Assembly: GCA_040770645.1 (NCBI GenBank)
Contig: JAXGIS010000009.1
Span: 27,903-91,902, forward strand
DNA from: JAAYZX01 sp040770645
GTDB taxonomy: Bacteria; Actinomycetota; Thermoleophilia; RBG-16-64-13
Direction: 5' to 3'
DNA: 64,000 nucleotides
Shown: positions 37,583 to 45,821 of the stretch, one piece after another
How the letters are laid out: each line of letters begins with the position of its first letter
How positions within the stretch are numbered: position 1 is the stretch's first letter
Translations under genes and position numbers: made by a program
Notes under the pieces: generated by a model
Database searches by the model: none
What the model was told of the DNA's origin: nothing
Seen by the model: only the letters and a program-made list of their open reading frames with translations

Positions 37583-39127
37583 GTGGTCAAGCCGTTTTTG
37601 ACCGCCGGTTCAGCGCGGCCCGATGCCACGGGTGGCGCCTTGGGCAACAGTGGCCGGTCCGTACCCGGCGAAGGGCCGGTTCGCGTGGCCGGCTCACTCG
37701 GCGCCAGATTGACTTTGGCGCTTGTGGGCATATCCGTCTTCACATTGGTGGCGGTGGGCGTTCTCTTCTACGGCTTCATCAGTCGCTATGTCCTGGAGCG
37801 GGAGCAGGAGCGCATGCTTTCGCATGCAGTGAAGATCGCGGGGCAGGTGGAGAACTTGATCGCCGAACTCTCCGAGATGAGTGGCGCCTCCGGTGGCCGT
37901 GCGTTGCGTATGTTGTTGCGTGTTGACCTGCAAGTACTGCCGGCGGGCTCCACGATCATGGTCTTCAGTAACGGCTCCCTGGTTGCTGTGGCCGGTCCCG
38001 CCAACATCATGCTCCAGGAGTATCAGCAGCTCTACCCTCGAGCGGCGACTCTGGCTGAAAACGGTGCGGCCGCGCGCGTGATGGCTGTGGAAGAGATGGG
38101 GACGACGATGGTGGTGGCTGCAGCCCCGTTCTCCTTCGGGTCCGACCGCGGGCTGGTGATGATGACCCTACCCGTGGGAGATGCGGTTGCGTCGCGGCGG
38201 GGGCTGTTGGGCGTGCTGCTGGTGTCGGGAGTGGTGGCGGTGGTTTTGGCCATCATACTGGGCTTGGGATTGGGGAACTGGATTGCACGTCCGTTGCGCC
38301 GTCTGTCGCGGGCGGCGCGCGTCATGGCCGGCGGCTCTTACAGCGAGTCGGTCACCGGTGCCTATCCTGGAGAGGTGTTCGAGTTGGCCGACAGCCTGGA
38401 AACCATGAGACAGGAGGTGAAACGCAGCGAGGACTCTCTGCGCGGTTTCGTCTCTTCAGCCGCTCACGAACTGCGTACTCCGCTGACGTCCATTGCCGGT
38501 TTCTCCCAAGCCTTACTCGACGGCACGGCCGCCACACCGGAAGAACACCGAAGATCAGCGGCGGCCATCCATCGTGAATCCACCCGCCTGCAGAGGCTCG
38601 TGGATACTCTTCTCATTCTGTCTCGCTACGATTCACGGCAGTACCGGCCGCATCTCCAACCTGTGGACGTGACTCACCTGGTTGCCGATGAGATACAGTT
38701 GCTGGCCGACGCGGGTATGGCGGAACCGAGCCGTATCCTCCTCGAGGGAGATGCCACGGTTTCGGCCGTGACTGACGCCGTCATGCTGCGCCAGGCTGTG
38801 GCCAACCTTCTGCACAATGCGGTCCAATCTGGGGGTGATGAGCCGGTGGCCGTCACCGTGAGGGCCGAGGGCGGTCGGGTGCAGATAATCGTGTCCAACG
38901 GCGGCGCGCCCATCCCAATGGATGAGCGTGCCCGCATATTTGATCGGTTCTACCGAGGGCGTGCATCGGCTCGGGTGGGGGGATTCGGTCTGGGCCTGCC
39001 CCTTGTGAAGGAGATATGCGCCGCACTGGGAGGGGAGGTGGCGCTGGCGCCAGACCCCACACGCACGGTATTTGTGATTGATCTTCCGGCTGGGGCTCCC
39101 ACGGTGGCAGCGCCCGACGTGGTGTAG
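37583..39127 (+). CDS. Sensor histidine kinase
   Basis: About 514 residues from GTG 37583. The first membrane helix is at residues 43-66, then comes an extracytoplasmic sensor of about 130 residues, a second helix (LGVLLVSGVVAVVLAIILGL), and HAMP (ARPLRRLSRAARVMAGGSYS). HisKA has His295 in SSAAHELRTPLTSIAGFSQ, and HATPase has NLLHNAVQSGGDEP and FGLGLPLVKEICAALGG. The arrangement matches envelope-sensing two-component kinases. The frame is open upstream to 37409, but that would overlap the regulator gene. Confidence 0.92.
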   Translation: MVKPFLTAGSARPDATGGALGNSGRSVPGEGPVRVAGSLGARLTLALVGISVFTLVAVGVLFYGFISRYVLEREQERMLSHAVKIAGQVENLIAELSEMSGASGGRALRMLLRVDLQVLPAGSTIMVFSNGSLVAVAGPANIMLQEYQQLYPRAATLAENGAAARVMAVEEMGTTMVVAAAPFSFGSDRGLVMMTLPVGDAVASRRGLLGVLLVSGVVAVVLAIILGLGLGNWIARPLRRLSRAARVMAGGSYSESVTGAYPGEVFELADSLETMRQEVKRSEDSLRGFVSSAAHELRTPLTSIAGFSQALLDGTAATPEEHRRSAAAIHRESTRLQRLVDTLLILSRYDSRQYRPHLQPVDVTHLVADEIQLLADAGMAEPSRILLEGDATVSAVTDAVMLRQAVANLLHNAVQSGGDEPVAVTVRAEGGRVQIIVSNGGAPIPMDERARIFDRFYRGRASARVGGFGLGLPLVKEICAALGGEVALAPDPTRTVFVIDLPAGAPTVAAPDVV

Positions 39128-39221
39128 TAAGGTTGACTGGGCTGAGTTGGCTGCAACGGCCTCGTGCAGAGGTACCCATCCGCGCCCCCAACCGTGAACG
39201 CATATCTCGGAAGGAACCGAC

Positions 39222-40610
39222 TTGAAGATCACGTTGATCGAACCTTCGCCGCCCGGCTTCCACATCTACTCATTCATTCGGCAAGTGCGCATCGGTGCGC
39301 CGCTTATGGCCACCCTGCTCCGAGATCGCGGACACGACGTGCGCGTCTTCGCCGAAAGCTTGGGGGAGATCGATTGGCACCGCGTTCTGTCCTCCGATTT
39401 GGTGGGCATCTCCACCACCACCTCCACTGTGATCAAGGGGTATCGCTACGCAGAGAGGGTACGTGCGGCAGGTATCCCTGTGGTGATGGGCGGACCTCAC
39501 GTGACATTCATGGTAGATGAAGCGCTTGACTTCTGCGATTTCGTGGCCCGGGGCGAAGGCGAGGACACCCTTCTGGAACTCGTGGACCATCTGCGTGGCA
39601 GGAGGGAGCTGGAAGGCATTGCCGGTCTCTCCTATCGTGGAGCGGACGGCGCAGTCATCCACAACGAGCCTCGAGGGCTGCGGCCGAGTCTCTCCGACCT
39701 TCCGTGGCCCGATCTGAGCCTCATTGACCAGTATCGGAAGATCTACCCTGTACCCATACTGACCTCGCGGGGATGCCCCCACGATTGTGAGTTCTGCTCT
39801 GTGGTCTCCATGTTCGGGCGTAGATATCGTCGCGTACAACCCGAGCAGGTGGTGGAAGAGGTCAAGCGGCTGCGGCCCAAGGAGGTCTTCTTCTACGACG
39901 ACAACTTCATCATCACCAAGAAGAGCGCCAAGAAGCTCCTGGCTCAGATGATCCGCCAAGACGCGCGTCCGCGGTTCTCCGCACAGATCCGGGTGGATTC
40001 CGTTTGCAAAAGTGGCAAGGTTGACCACGAGTTGCTCCACCTACTCAAGGAAGCCGGCTGCTACCTTGTCTATCTGGGGCTGGAGTCCGTCAACCCCGAG
40101 ACGCTCGCAGCCTTCAACAAGGAGCAAGACGTTGACGACATCCGCGGCGGGTTGGCCGCACTACGCTCCTACGGTATAAACACGCACGGGATGTTCGTGT
40201 TTGGCGCCGACACCGACACGCCGGAGTCACTGCGGGCCACCACCGATTTCGCCATCCAGAACCACATCTCATCCGTGCAGTTCCTGGCGCTCACTCCTCT
40301 TCCCGGTACGCGGACTTATGAGCAGCTCGATCGTGAAGACCGCATCATCAGCAAGAACTGGAGTCTGTACGATGGTCTGCATGTGGTCCACAGGCCCGCG
40401 CGCATGACCCCGTGGGAACTCCAGACCAGTGTGCTCGAGGCGCACCTTCGTTTCTACGGCGCGCATCGTATGACCGATAACACCAAGCACCGCCTCTTCG
40501 GTTTCCTGTTGAGCAACGGTTGGATGCGCGTGCCCGAGAACGTGGCGTTTCTCCGTGAGTTGCGAACATATAGTGAGGGTCTGACTCGCCTGGGTATTCC
40601 GGGTGTGTAA
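39222..40610 (+). CDS. B12-binding domain radical SAM protein
   Basis: 462 residues. The N-terminal half resembles a cobalamin-binding Rossmann domain (MATLLRDRGHDVRVFAE, VVMGGPHVTFMVDEALD), followed by a radical SAM barrel with the cluster motif RGCPHDCEFC (Cys185, Cys189, Cys192). Later segments such as YLGLESVNPETLAAFNKEQ and GMFVFGADTDTPE are typical of the BchE/hopanoid-modifying group. It probably adds a methyl or rearranges carbon in a lipid or cofactor; the substrate is unknown. The start is TTG 39222 with CGGAAGGAA upstream. It stands alone. Confidence 0.88.
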   Translation: MKITLIEPSPPGFHIYSFIRQVRIGAPLMATLLRDRGHDVRVFAESLGEIDWHRVLSSDLVGISTTTSTVIKGYRYAERVRAAGIPVVMGGPHVTFMVDEALDFCDFVARGEGEDTLLELVDHLRGRRELEGIAGLSYRGADGAVIHNEPRGLRPSLSDLPWPDLSLIDQYRKIYPVPILTSRGCPHDCEFCSVVSMFGRRYRRVQPEQVVEEVKRLRPKEVFFYDDNFIITKKSAKKLLAQMIRQDARPRFSAQIRVDSVCKSGKVDHELLHLLKEAGCYLVYLGLESVNPETLAAFNKEQDVDDIRGGLAALRSYGINTHGMFVFGADTDTPESLRATTDFAIQNHISSVQFLALTPLPGTRTYEQLDREDRIISKNWSLYDGLHVVHRPARMTPWELQTSVLEAHLRFYGAHRMTDNTKHRLFGFLLSNGWMRVPENVAFLRELRTYSEGLTRLGIPGV

Positions 40611-40647
40611 AGATCGGACGCGCAGATAGCAAGGATTTCGCCTACAC

Positions 40648-40674
40648 GATTAGAATTCGTAATCGACGTATACT
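40648..40674 (+). promoter_or_regulatory. Inverted repeat and -10 box upstream of parA
   Basis: GATTA-GAATTCG-TAATC (40648-40664) is a five-base inverted repeat with an EcoRI-type centre. It is followed by TATACT at 40669-40674, a good -10 hexamer. No clear -35 box is seen, which fits an activator- or repressor-controlled promoter for the parA-ftsZ pair. Confidence 0.4.
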
Positions 40675-40707
40675 TGACGTGGAGCGGCCATCGGAAAGAG
40701 AGGATCG

Positions 40708-41465
40708 TTGGCCCGGGTCATCGCCCTTGCCAACCAGAAGGGTGGGGTCGCTAAGACCACATCTACCGTGAACCTGGGAGTAGCCCTGCGCGAGCAGGGT
40801 TACTCGGTCCTTGCCGTGGACATGGATCCCCAGAGTAACCTGACCATGAGCCTGGGGGTTGACCCCGACGGCATCAAGGCCGGCATGTATAACGTGCTCA
40901 TTCAGGGGACGGCCATCGAGGAAGTGATCCATGAGCGCGAGATCCATGTTGCGGTGGCCACCATCGACTTGGCAGGAGCCGAACTATCTCTGGCGCCCGT
41001 CATTGGCCGGGAACGGGCACTCGTCAAAGCACTTCTCTCGGTAATCGACGTCTATGACTTCATCCTCATCGATACTCCACCTTCGCTCGGTCTCCTGACC
41101 GTAAATGCTCTACGGCGGCCGACGGCGTGATTGTGCCGGTGCAGTGCGAGTACCTATCTCTTCGCGGCCTCGCCCAACTTGAACGGACTTTGGAACTTGT
41201 ACGGGAGAACCTGAATCCTGAGGTCCACATTCTCGGCATCCTCCCCACTTTGTTCGACTCGCGTACGCTCCACGGCTCGGAGGCCGTTGAGCTGTTACGC
41301 AACAGCTTCGGAGATCTCGTGTTCAACACGGTGATCCGCAAAACCATCAAATTCGCGGAGGCCCCCGTCAGGGGTATGTCGGTGTTGGCGTACGCCCCGC
41401 GCAGCGAGGCGGCCAAGGCATATCGCGCGTTGGCGAGAGAGGTGCTCAATGGAGAAGCGTTCTAG
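40708..41465 (+). CDS. ParA/Soj-family ATPase (one apparent frameshift)
   Basis: About 252 residues. TTG start at 40708 with GAGAGG upstream. The deviant Walker A is KGGVAKTT (residues 11-18), the A' box is LAVDMDPQSNLT and Walker B is FILIDTPPSLGLL. Near 41113 one base seems missing in the usual VNALTAADG; the frame then continues as GVIVPVQCEYLSLRGLAQLE and RKTIKFAEAPVRGMSVLAY. It is a chromosome- or plasmid-type partition ATPase, or a cell-division positioning relative. The gene overlaps ftsZ by 17 bases, which suggests the two act together. No parB follows. Confidence 0.88.
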
Positions 41466-42786
41466 TTTGAGGGACAGCGGGCTCAACTCCCTCTTTCGAG
41501 CCACGGCTGCCAGGGAGGTGCGGGGAGCCGAATCCGGCCCCCCGGACTCGGAAGCCGGGCCGGACGGGCCGCCCGCGCCCGGGGATACGGGGACCGATAT
41601 CGGCCGGCGCCGCTTGATACAACCCTCGCGCACTTTCCCGGCCGTCATACGTGTAGTGGGCGTGGGCGGAGCGGGCACCAACGCCATCAACCGCATGTTG
41701 GAGGCGGGCTTGGAGGGTGTGGAGTTCATCGCCATGAATACCGACGCCCAGGCCCTGCAGATGTGCGAAGCCGACCACAAGTTGTGCATCGGCCGCGACA
41801 TCACGCGTGGTCTGAGTAGCGGTTCGGATCCCAAGATAGGCCGCGAAGCCGCACTCCAAGCCTACGATGAGATCAAGTCCCTGCTCAAAGGTAGTGACAT
41901 GGTCTTTGTCACCGCCGGCGAAGGGGGCGGGACGGGTACCGGCGCGGCTCCTGTAGTAGCCGAGATTGCGAAGGAAGTGGGAGCTCTAACCATCGGCGTG
42001 GTGTCACGGCCCTTCGGTTTTGAGGGACGCCGCCGCCAAGCCACGGCCACAGAAGGCATTGCCGAACTGCGCGAGAAGGCGGACACGGTCATCGTGGTTC
42101 CCAACGACAAGCTCCGGGAGGTGGTCCCCAAGGACACCACCATGCTGGCGGCGCTCAAAGTGGCCGACGATGTATTGCGGCAGGGCATCCAGGGCATCTG
42201 CGACCTGGTCACCACCCCCGGACTCATCAACCTCGACTTGGCCGACGTGCGTACCATCATGACCAACGCGGGCACCGCCCATATGGGTATCGGTGAGGCT
42301 CGGGGCGAGAATCGTGCCGAGCATGCGGCTGAGATGGCCATCAACTCTTCGCTGCTCGAAACGTCCATCACCGGCGCCAAAGGCATCCTCCTCAACGTCA
42401 GCGGGGGCGACGACCTGTCTTTGTTTGAGGTGAATGAGGTGGCGCAGGCGGTGACGGCTGCTGCTGATCCCGAAGCCAATATCATCTTCGGCGCCGTTGT
42501 GGATCCGCTTCTCAATGACATATTGCGGGTTACGGTGGTGGCCGCCGGTTTCTCCGGGGATGCAGCCGACAGAGCACAATCGGCAGGCGATGGGGCCGAG
42601 GCGCAGTTCGGCCCGCAGGGTGTCGGCACGGCCCCAGAAGCACGCGCGGATGCGGACGCCGGGCAGGAGGGTGGGGGCGCAAAGGGGAGAGGAGCCGTAG
42701 AGCCGGAGCCCGAAGCGCCGAGTACGGGAGCGGACTCCCGTGGCTGGAAAGACGATCTGGAGCTGCCTCCCTTCTTGCGGCGGTGA
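41449..42786 (+). CDS. ftsZ: Cell division GTPase FtsZ with a 55-residue N-terminal extension
   Basis: 445 residues. The GTP-binding domain begins at about residue 65 (IRVVGVGGAGTNAINRM), with the tubulin signature GGGTGTG at 159-165, and the T7 loop with INLDLADV. The C-terminal tail DDLELPPFLRR is the conserved FtsZ partner-binding peptide, after a disordered acidic linker. The unusual part is the N-terminus: MEKRSSLRDSGLNSLFRATA followed by a Gly/Pro/Asp-rich stretch. GLNSLF resembles the N-terminal motif of ParB proteins (GLxALF type). The gene overlaps the ParA-like gene and is not in a dcw cluster. Confidence 0.95.
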   Translation: MEKRSSLRDSGLNSLFRATAAREVRGAESGPPDSEAGPDGPPAPGDTGTDIGRRRLIQPSRTFPAVIRVVGVGGAGTNAINRMLEAGLEGVEFIAMNTDAQALQMCEADHKLCIGRDITRGLSSGSDPKIGREAALQAYDEIKSLLKGSDMVFVTAGEGGGTGTGAAPVVAEIAKEVGALTIGVVSRPFGFEGRRRQATATEGIAELREKADTVIVVPNDKLREVVPKDTTMLAALKVADDVLRQGIQGICDLVTTPGLINLDLADVRTIMTNAGTAHMGIGEARGENRAEHAAEMAINSSLLETSITGAKGILLNVSGGDDLSLFEVNEVAQAVTAAADPEANIIFGAVVDPLLNDILRVTVVAAGFSGDAADRAQSAGDGAEAQFGPQGVGTAPEARADADAGQEGGGAKGRGAVEPEPEAPSTGADSRGWKDDLELPPFLRR

Positions 42787-42823
42787 CATCCGGCGCCTTG
42801 ACCGGCAAACCGTTCTGCCCACG

Positions 42824-43366
42824 CTACAAGGATAGTTCGAAGTAGCGCGCGCTCTTCTCCTTCATGCCCACGTTCCGGTAGAAGGCTTGTGCCTTCCGGT
42901 TGCCCGGTTCGCCGACCAGGCAGAGGTAAGCGCAGTTGCGGTTGCGCGCCCAACCGATTGCCGCCACCAGGAGCGAACGCCCCACCCCCTGCCGGCGGTG
43001 TACGGGGTCTACCACCAGGGCACGGATCTCGGCGGAGAAGCGTCCGGTCCAAGGATCCGGCAGCGCGACCAACATACACATGCCCACCACTTGGTCCGCA
43101 ACACACCCGTGTGCGGTTTCGGCCTCCATCCTCGTAGGCGAGGAGGGGAGTGCCCTCCCACAGCCGGGGCCTGGGGTTTCCGCCCATAGGAGGCCCACGG
43201 TCTCGTGTGCGATCAGACGGCACATGGTGGGCTGCAGGGTCTCGGGACGGAGGGTGATGTCCGCGGTCTCGGCGGCCATGAGTGCGAACATCCTTGCCGC
43301 GGCGGCCGCGTCGTGGCGGCCGGCCGCGCGAACGTGATACCGGTTGCCGGTTGCTTCGCCAACCAT
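42824..43366 (-). CDS. GNAT family N-acetyltransferase
   Basis: 180 residues from ATG 43366. The acetyl-CoA site is clear: EIRALVVDPVHRRQGVGRSL (R-x-x-G-x-G type), followed by the GWARNRNCAYLCL strand-helix and QAFYRNVGMKEKSARYFEL, a normal GNAT C-terminus. About 25 residues around GPGCGRALPSSPTRMEAETA look like an insert in the central sheet. The substrate is unknown. It converges with ftsZ, 37 bases away. Confidence 0.86.
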   Translation of the reverse strand: MVGEATGNRYHVRAAGRHDAAAAARMFALMAAETADITLRPETLQPTMCRLIAHETVGLLWAETPGPGCGRALPSSPTRMEAETAHGCVADQVVGMCMLVALPDPWTGRFSAEIRALVVDPVHRRQGVGRSLLVAAIGWARNRNCAYLCLVGEPGNRKAQAFYRNVGMKEKSARYFELSL

Positions 43367-43468
43367 GCCCCCAGGGTATCACCGCTCGACGCTACGCCGC
43401 CTGATGTGGCCTCATGTCACCGTGCGACGCGGGGAACGCGGGCAGGCACGAAACCGTCATATGTGCGA

Positions 43469-43497
43469 TTGGCCGGCAACCTGTTGGGGAATATTAC
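43469..43497 (+). promoter_or_regulatory. Candidate sigma-70-type promoter of the sigma factor gene
   Basis: TTGGCC (43469-43474) and TATTAC (43492-43497) are separated by 17 bases and lie about 60 bases upstream of the start codon at 43556. The two boxes match the -35/-10 consensus in four of six positions each. Confidence 0.4.
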
Positions 43498-43555
43498 TAG
43501 CGTAGAGCCGAATAACTATGGCTCTCCCCATTGCACACTGTTGGAGCGTGTCTCC

Positions 43556-44500
43556 ATGATAGATGTCATGACAGAAGAGCGGGATGAAATGGATCCCGAT
43601 GTGAGTTTGCCGCGTGGGCGCAGGAGATGGTTGGAAGAGCCGGAATCGGATGTCTTGGACGGCAGCGCCGACTCGCGCGAGCCGTCGCTCCAGGTCTATC
43701 TCAGAGATATCGGGCGGACGCCCTTGCTGACCGCGCGCGAAGAGGTGGAATTGGCACAACGCATCGAGGCGGGTGACGAGGAAGCGCGCCGTCAGATGAT
43801 CGAGGCCAACCTGAGGTTGGTGGTCTCTATCGCCCGGAATTACCTGGGTCGGGGTCTCAGCTTCGGCGATCTGATCCAGGAGGGCAACTTCGGGCTCATG
43901 CGTGCCATCAAGAAGTTCGATTGGCGGCGGGGCAACAAATTCTCCACGTACGCCACTTGGTGGATTCGCCAGGCCATCACCCGCGGATTGGCCGACAAGG
44001 GACGTACGGTGCGGTTGCCTGTGCACATCGTGGAGAGGCTCTCGACAATCAAGCGGACCACGCGTCAGCTGCAGCAGGAACTGGGCCGGGAGCCGGAGCT
44101 CTCCGACGTGGCAGGCGCCGTGGGCCTCACCGAGAGCGAGCTGCAGGCTCTGTTCGACGCCGCCGAGACACCGCTCAGCCTGGATGCGGCTACCGATCCC
44201 GAGGGAGAGGGCTACGAACTCCTCTCCGTGGTCCCGGATACAACGCAGGCGCCCGCATTCGATGTGACTTTCGAGCGCATGCAGTTGCGTACCCTGGCCC
44301 AAGCCATCTGCGATTTGCCGGAACGCGAACGGGATGTATTACTGCTGCGCTACGGGTTGGATTCGGGTGAACCCTGGTCGCTCGGCGATATAGCCAAGAG
44401 CTTCGGCATCAGTCGGGAACGCGTGCGTCAGATTGAAGCACGCGCGCTCGACCGCCTACGCTTCAGCGGCGCTATGCGGAGGTTGCGCGAGACGGCTTGA
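43556..44500 (+). CDS. Primary-type RNA polymerase sigma factor (RpoD/SigA family)
   Basis: 314 residues from ATG 43556 (GGAG upstream). Region 1.2 is LRDIGRTPLLTAREEVELAQ, regions 2.1-2.4 are in NLRLVVSIARNYLGRGLSFG and FDWRRGNKFSTYATWWIRQA, region 3 contains RLPVHIVERLSTIKR, and region 4.2 is SLGDIAKSFGISRERVRQIE. The long region 1.1 of the main housekeeping factor is short here, so it may be a second, SigB/HrdB-like group 2 factor. Its 3' end overlaps the convergent nfo gene by about 45 bases. Confidence 0.92.
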   Translation: MIDVMTEERDEMDPDVSLPRGRRRWLEEPESDVLDGSADSREPSLQVYLRDIGRTPLLTAREEVELAQRIEAGDEEARRQMIEANLRLVVSIARNYLGRGLSFGDLIQEGNFGLMRAIKKFDWRRGNKFSTYATWWIRQAITRGLADKGRTVRLPVHIVERLSTIKRTTRQLQQELGREPELSDVAGAVGLTESELQALFDAAETPLSLDAATDPEGEGYELLSVVPDTTQAPAFDVTFERMQLRTLAQAICDLPERERDVLLLRYGLDSGEPWSLGDIAKSFGISRERVRQIEARALDRLRFSGAMRRLRETA

Positions 44501-45415
44501 GGCGGCTTGGGTCGCCGCTCGCCGCATGAGCCGTGCGCGGCGCATGTTGCGCGTGTCCGGCCCACGGCCGTCGAACCCGGGTACCTCCAGCACGAAAGGC
44601 ACCGACCGGAAGTCTGGGTGGGCAAGCACCGTCATAAGCCCGGCTCTGCCGATACGTCCCTCCCATAAGTTCTCGTGACGGTCGTGGCGGGAGCCGAAGT
44701 CGGTGGCGGAATCGTTGAAATGGATGAGCCCCACTCGACTGCCCAGCCCATTTGCGTTCAATGCTCCCGCGTACTCGTTCAGGCTGGCGGGCTCATGGAC
44801 GGCGAAACCTGCTGCGAAGAGATGTGCCGTGTCTAGACAGACGCCCACATCCGGGCCCAACTCGGACACAAGAGCGCCCAGCTCGTCCGGCGAGGCGCCG
44901 ATGGTGCTCCCGCTTCCGGCGCTGGTCTCCAGTAGTAGCGTGGGGGCGGGCATCCCATGAAGCTGGCGGGCTCTGGCCACAGTCTCAGCCACGCGCGGCA
45001 GTGCCCGTTTGAAGCCGTCGCCGCGGTGGGAGCCGATGTGGGTGACGAGGGCGTGCGCCCCTGTCAAGTGGCCGAAACGCATGGCGTCGGCCAAGGCCGC
45101 GGCCGAGCGGATACGCAAATCGCGGTCCGGAGATGCCAGATTGATCAGATAGGTGGTGTGCACGAACAAGAGCAAGGACAGGAGCCTCAGGCGGCCAGCC
45201 AGCCACTCCAAGTCCTCGACCGGGTAGTCGCGCGAACGCCACTGGCGGGGATTGGTGGGAAAGACCTGCAGCGCTTCCACACCTAGATGGCGCGCCCTGC
45301 GCAGTGCCTGCCGTGGTCCTCCGGCCATGGAGACGTGGGCGCCCAACCTGGGTAGCAACTGCGGGCCTCCGGTCCGGTCGGGTCCTGTCTGATTCTGGTC
45401 GGGTGTGTGAGTCAA
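44456..45415 (-). CDS. nfo: Endonuclease IV (Nfo), AP-site repair
   Basis: 319 residues. The TIM-barrel metal ligands appear in order: LGAHVSMAGGP, HTTYLINLASPD, VTHIGSHRGDG, LLLETSAGSGSTIG, GVCLDTAHLFAAGF, LIHFNDSATDFGSRHDRHEN and LEVPGFDG. The enzyme cuts DNA 5' of abasic sites. About 22 residues precede the barrel, so the start could be internal. The C-terminal tail overlaps the sigma factor gene on the other strand. Confidence 0.93.
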   Translation of the reverse strand: MTHTPDQNQTGPDRTGGPQLLPRLGAHVSMAGGPRQALRRARHLGVEALQVFPTNPRQWRSRDYPVEDLEWLAGRLRLLSLLLFVHTTYLINLASPDRDLRIRSAAALADAMRFGHLTGAHALVTHIGSHRGDGFKRALPRVAETVARARQLHGMPAPTLLLETSAGSGSTIGASPDELGALVSELGPDVGVCLDTAHLFAAGFAVHEPASLNEYAGALNANGLGSRVGLIHFNDSATDFGSRHDRHENLWEGRIGRAGLMTVLAHPDFRSVPFVLEVPGFDGRGPDTRNMRRARLMRRAATQAASSRLAQPPHSAAEA

Positions 45416-45508
45416 GATCCTCCTGGAATGAAGAGCGGCCCGATCGCCATGTATCTTAGCGCCCGCCGCTCGTTTCGGCAGCCGGCGGATATGGGGTACA
45501 ATCTGCCC

Positions 45509-45817
45509 ATGTCCATCGCCAGTGATCAGCCAGCACGCACCTCATCTCCCGCGCCGGCCCGAATCAAATTCGAGGTTGGAGATCGCACCTACATCGGAGA
45601 TCTCTACCTGCCGGGGGTCGATTTCCGGAATCGGGTGAGCGATGTCCTCAACGAGCCCCAACGGCGGTTTCTGCCCTTGCTCGATGTGGAACAGGTGGAT
45701 CCCGCCAACGACCGGGTGATAGACCGCCGGCCGTTCATGCTGATCCGTATCGATCTCATCGACGTGGTGGTCCCCCTGATCGAGCCGGGAGAAGCGCAGG
45801 CCGCTCCCGGAGAGTAG
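45509..45817 (+). CDS. Hypothetical protein of about 102 residues
   Basis: The likely start is ATG 45509 (MSIASDQPARTSS); the frame is open upstream to 45407. The core ARIKFEVGDRTYIGDLYLPG, RVSDVLNEPQRRFLPLLDVE and FMLIRIDLIDVVVPL look like a small all-beta domain of the Sm or PilZ-like size class. No known family is recognised with certainty. It stands just before the glycosyltransferase gene (four bases), so the two are likely co-transcribed. Confidence 0.7.
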   Translation: MSIASDQPARTSSPAPARIKFEVGDRTYIGDLYLPGVDFRNRVSDVLNEPQRRFLPLLDVEQVDPANDRVIDRRPFMLIRIDLIDVVVPLIEPGEAQAAPGE

Positions 45818-45821
45818 CTCG

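Noticed and set aside
41862..43382. 506-codon minus-strand frame opposite ftsZ
   Set aside because: It lies over the intact ftsZ and a GNAT gene and has low-complexity Ser/Pro/Arg composition, so it is a shadow frame.
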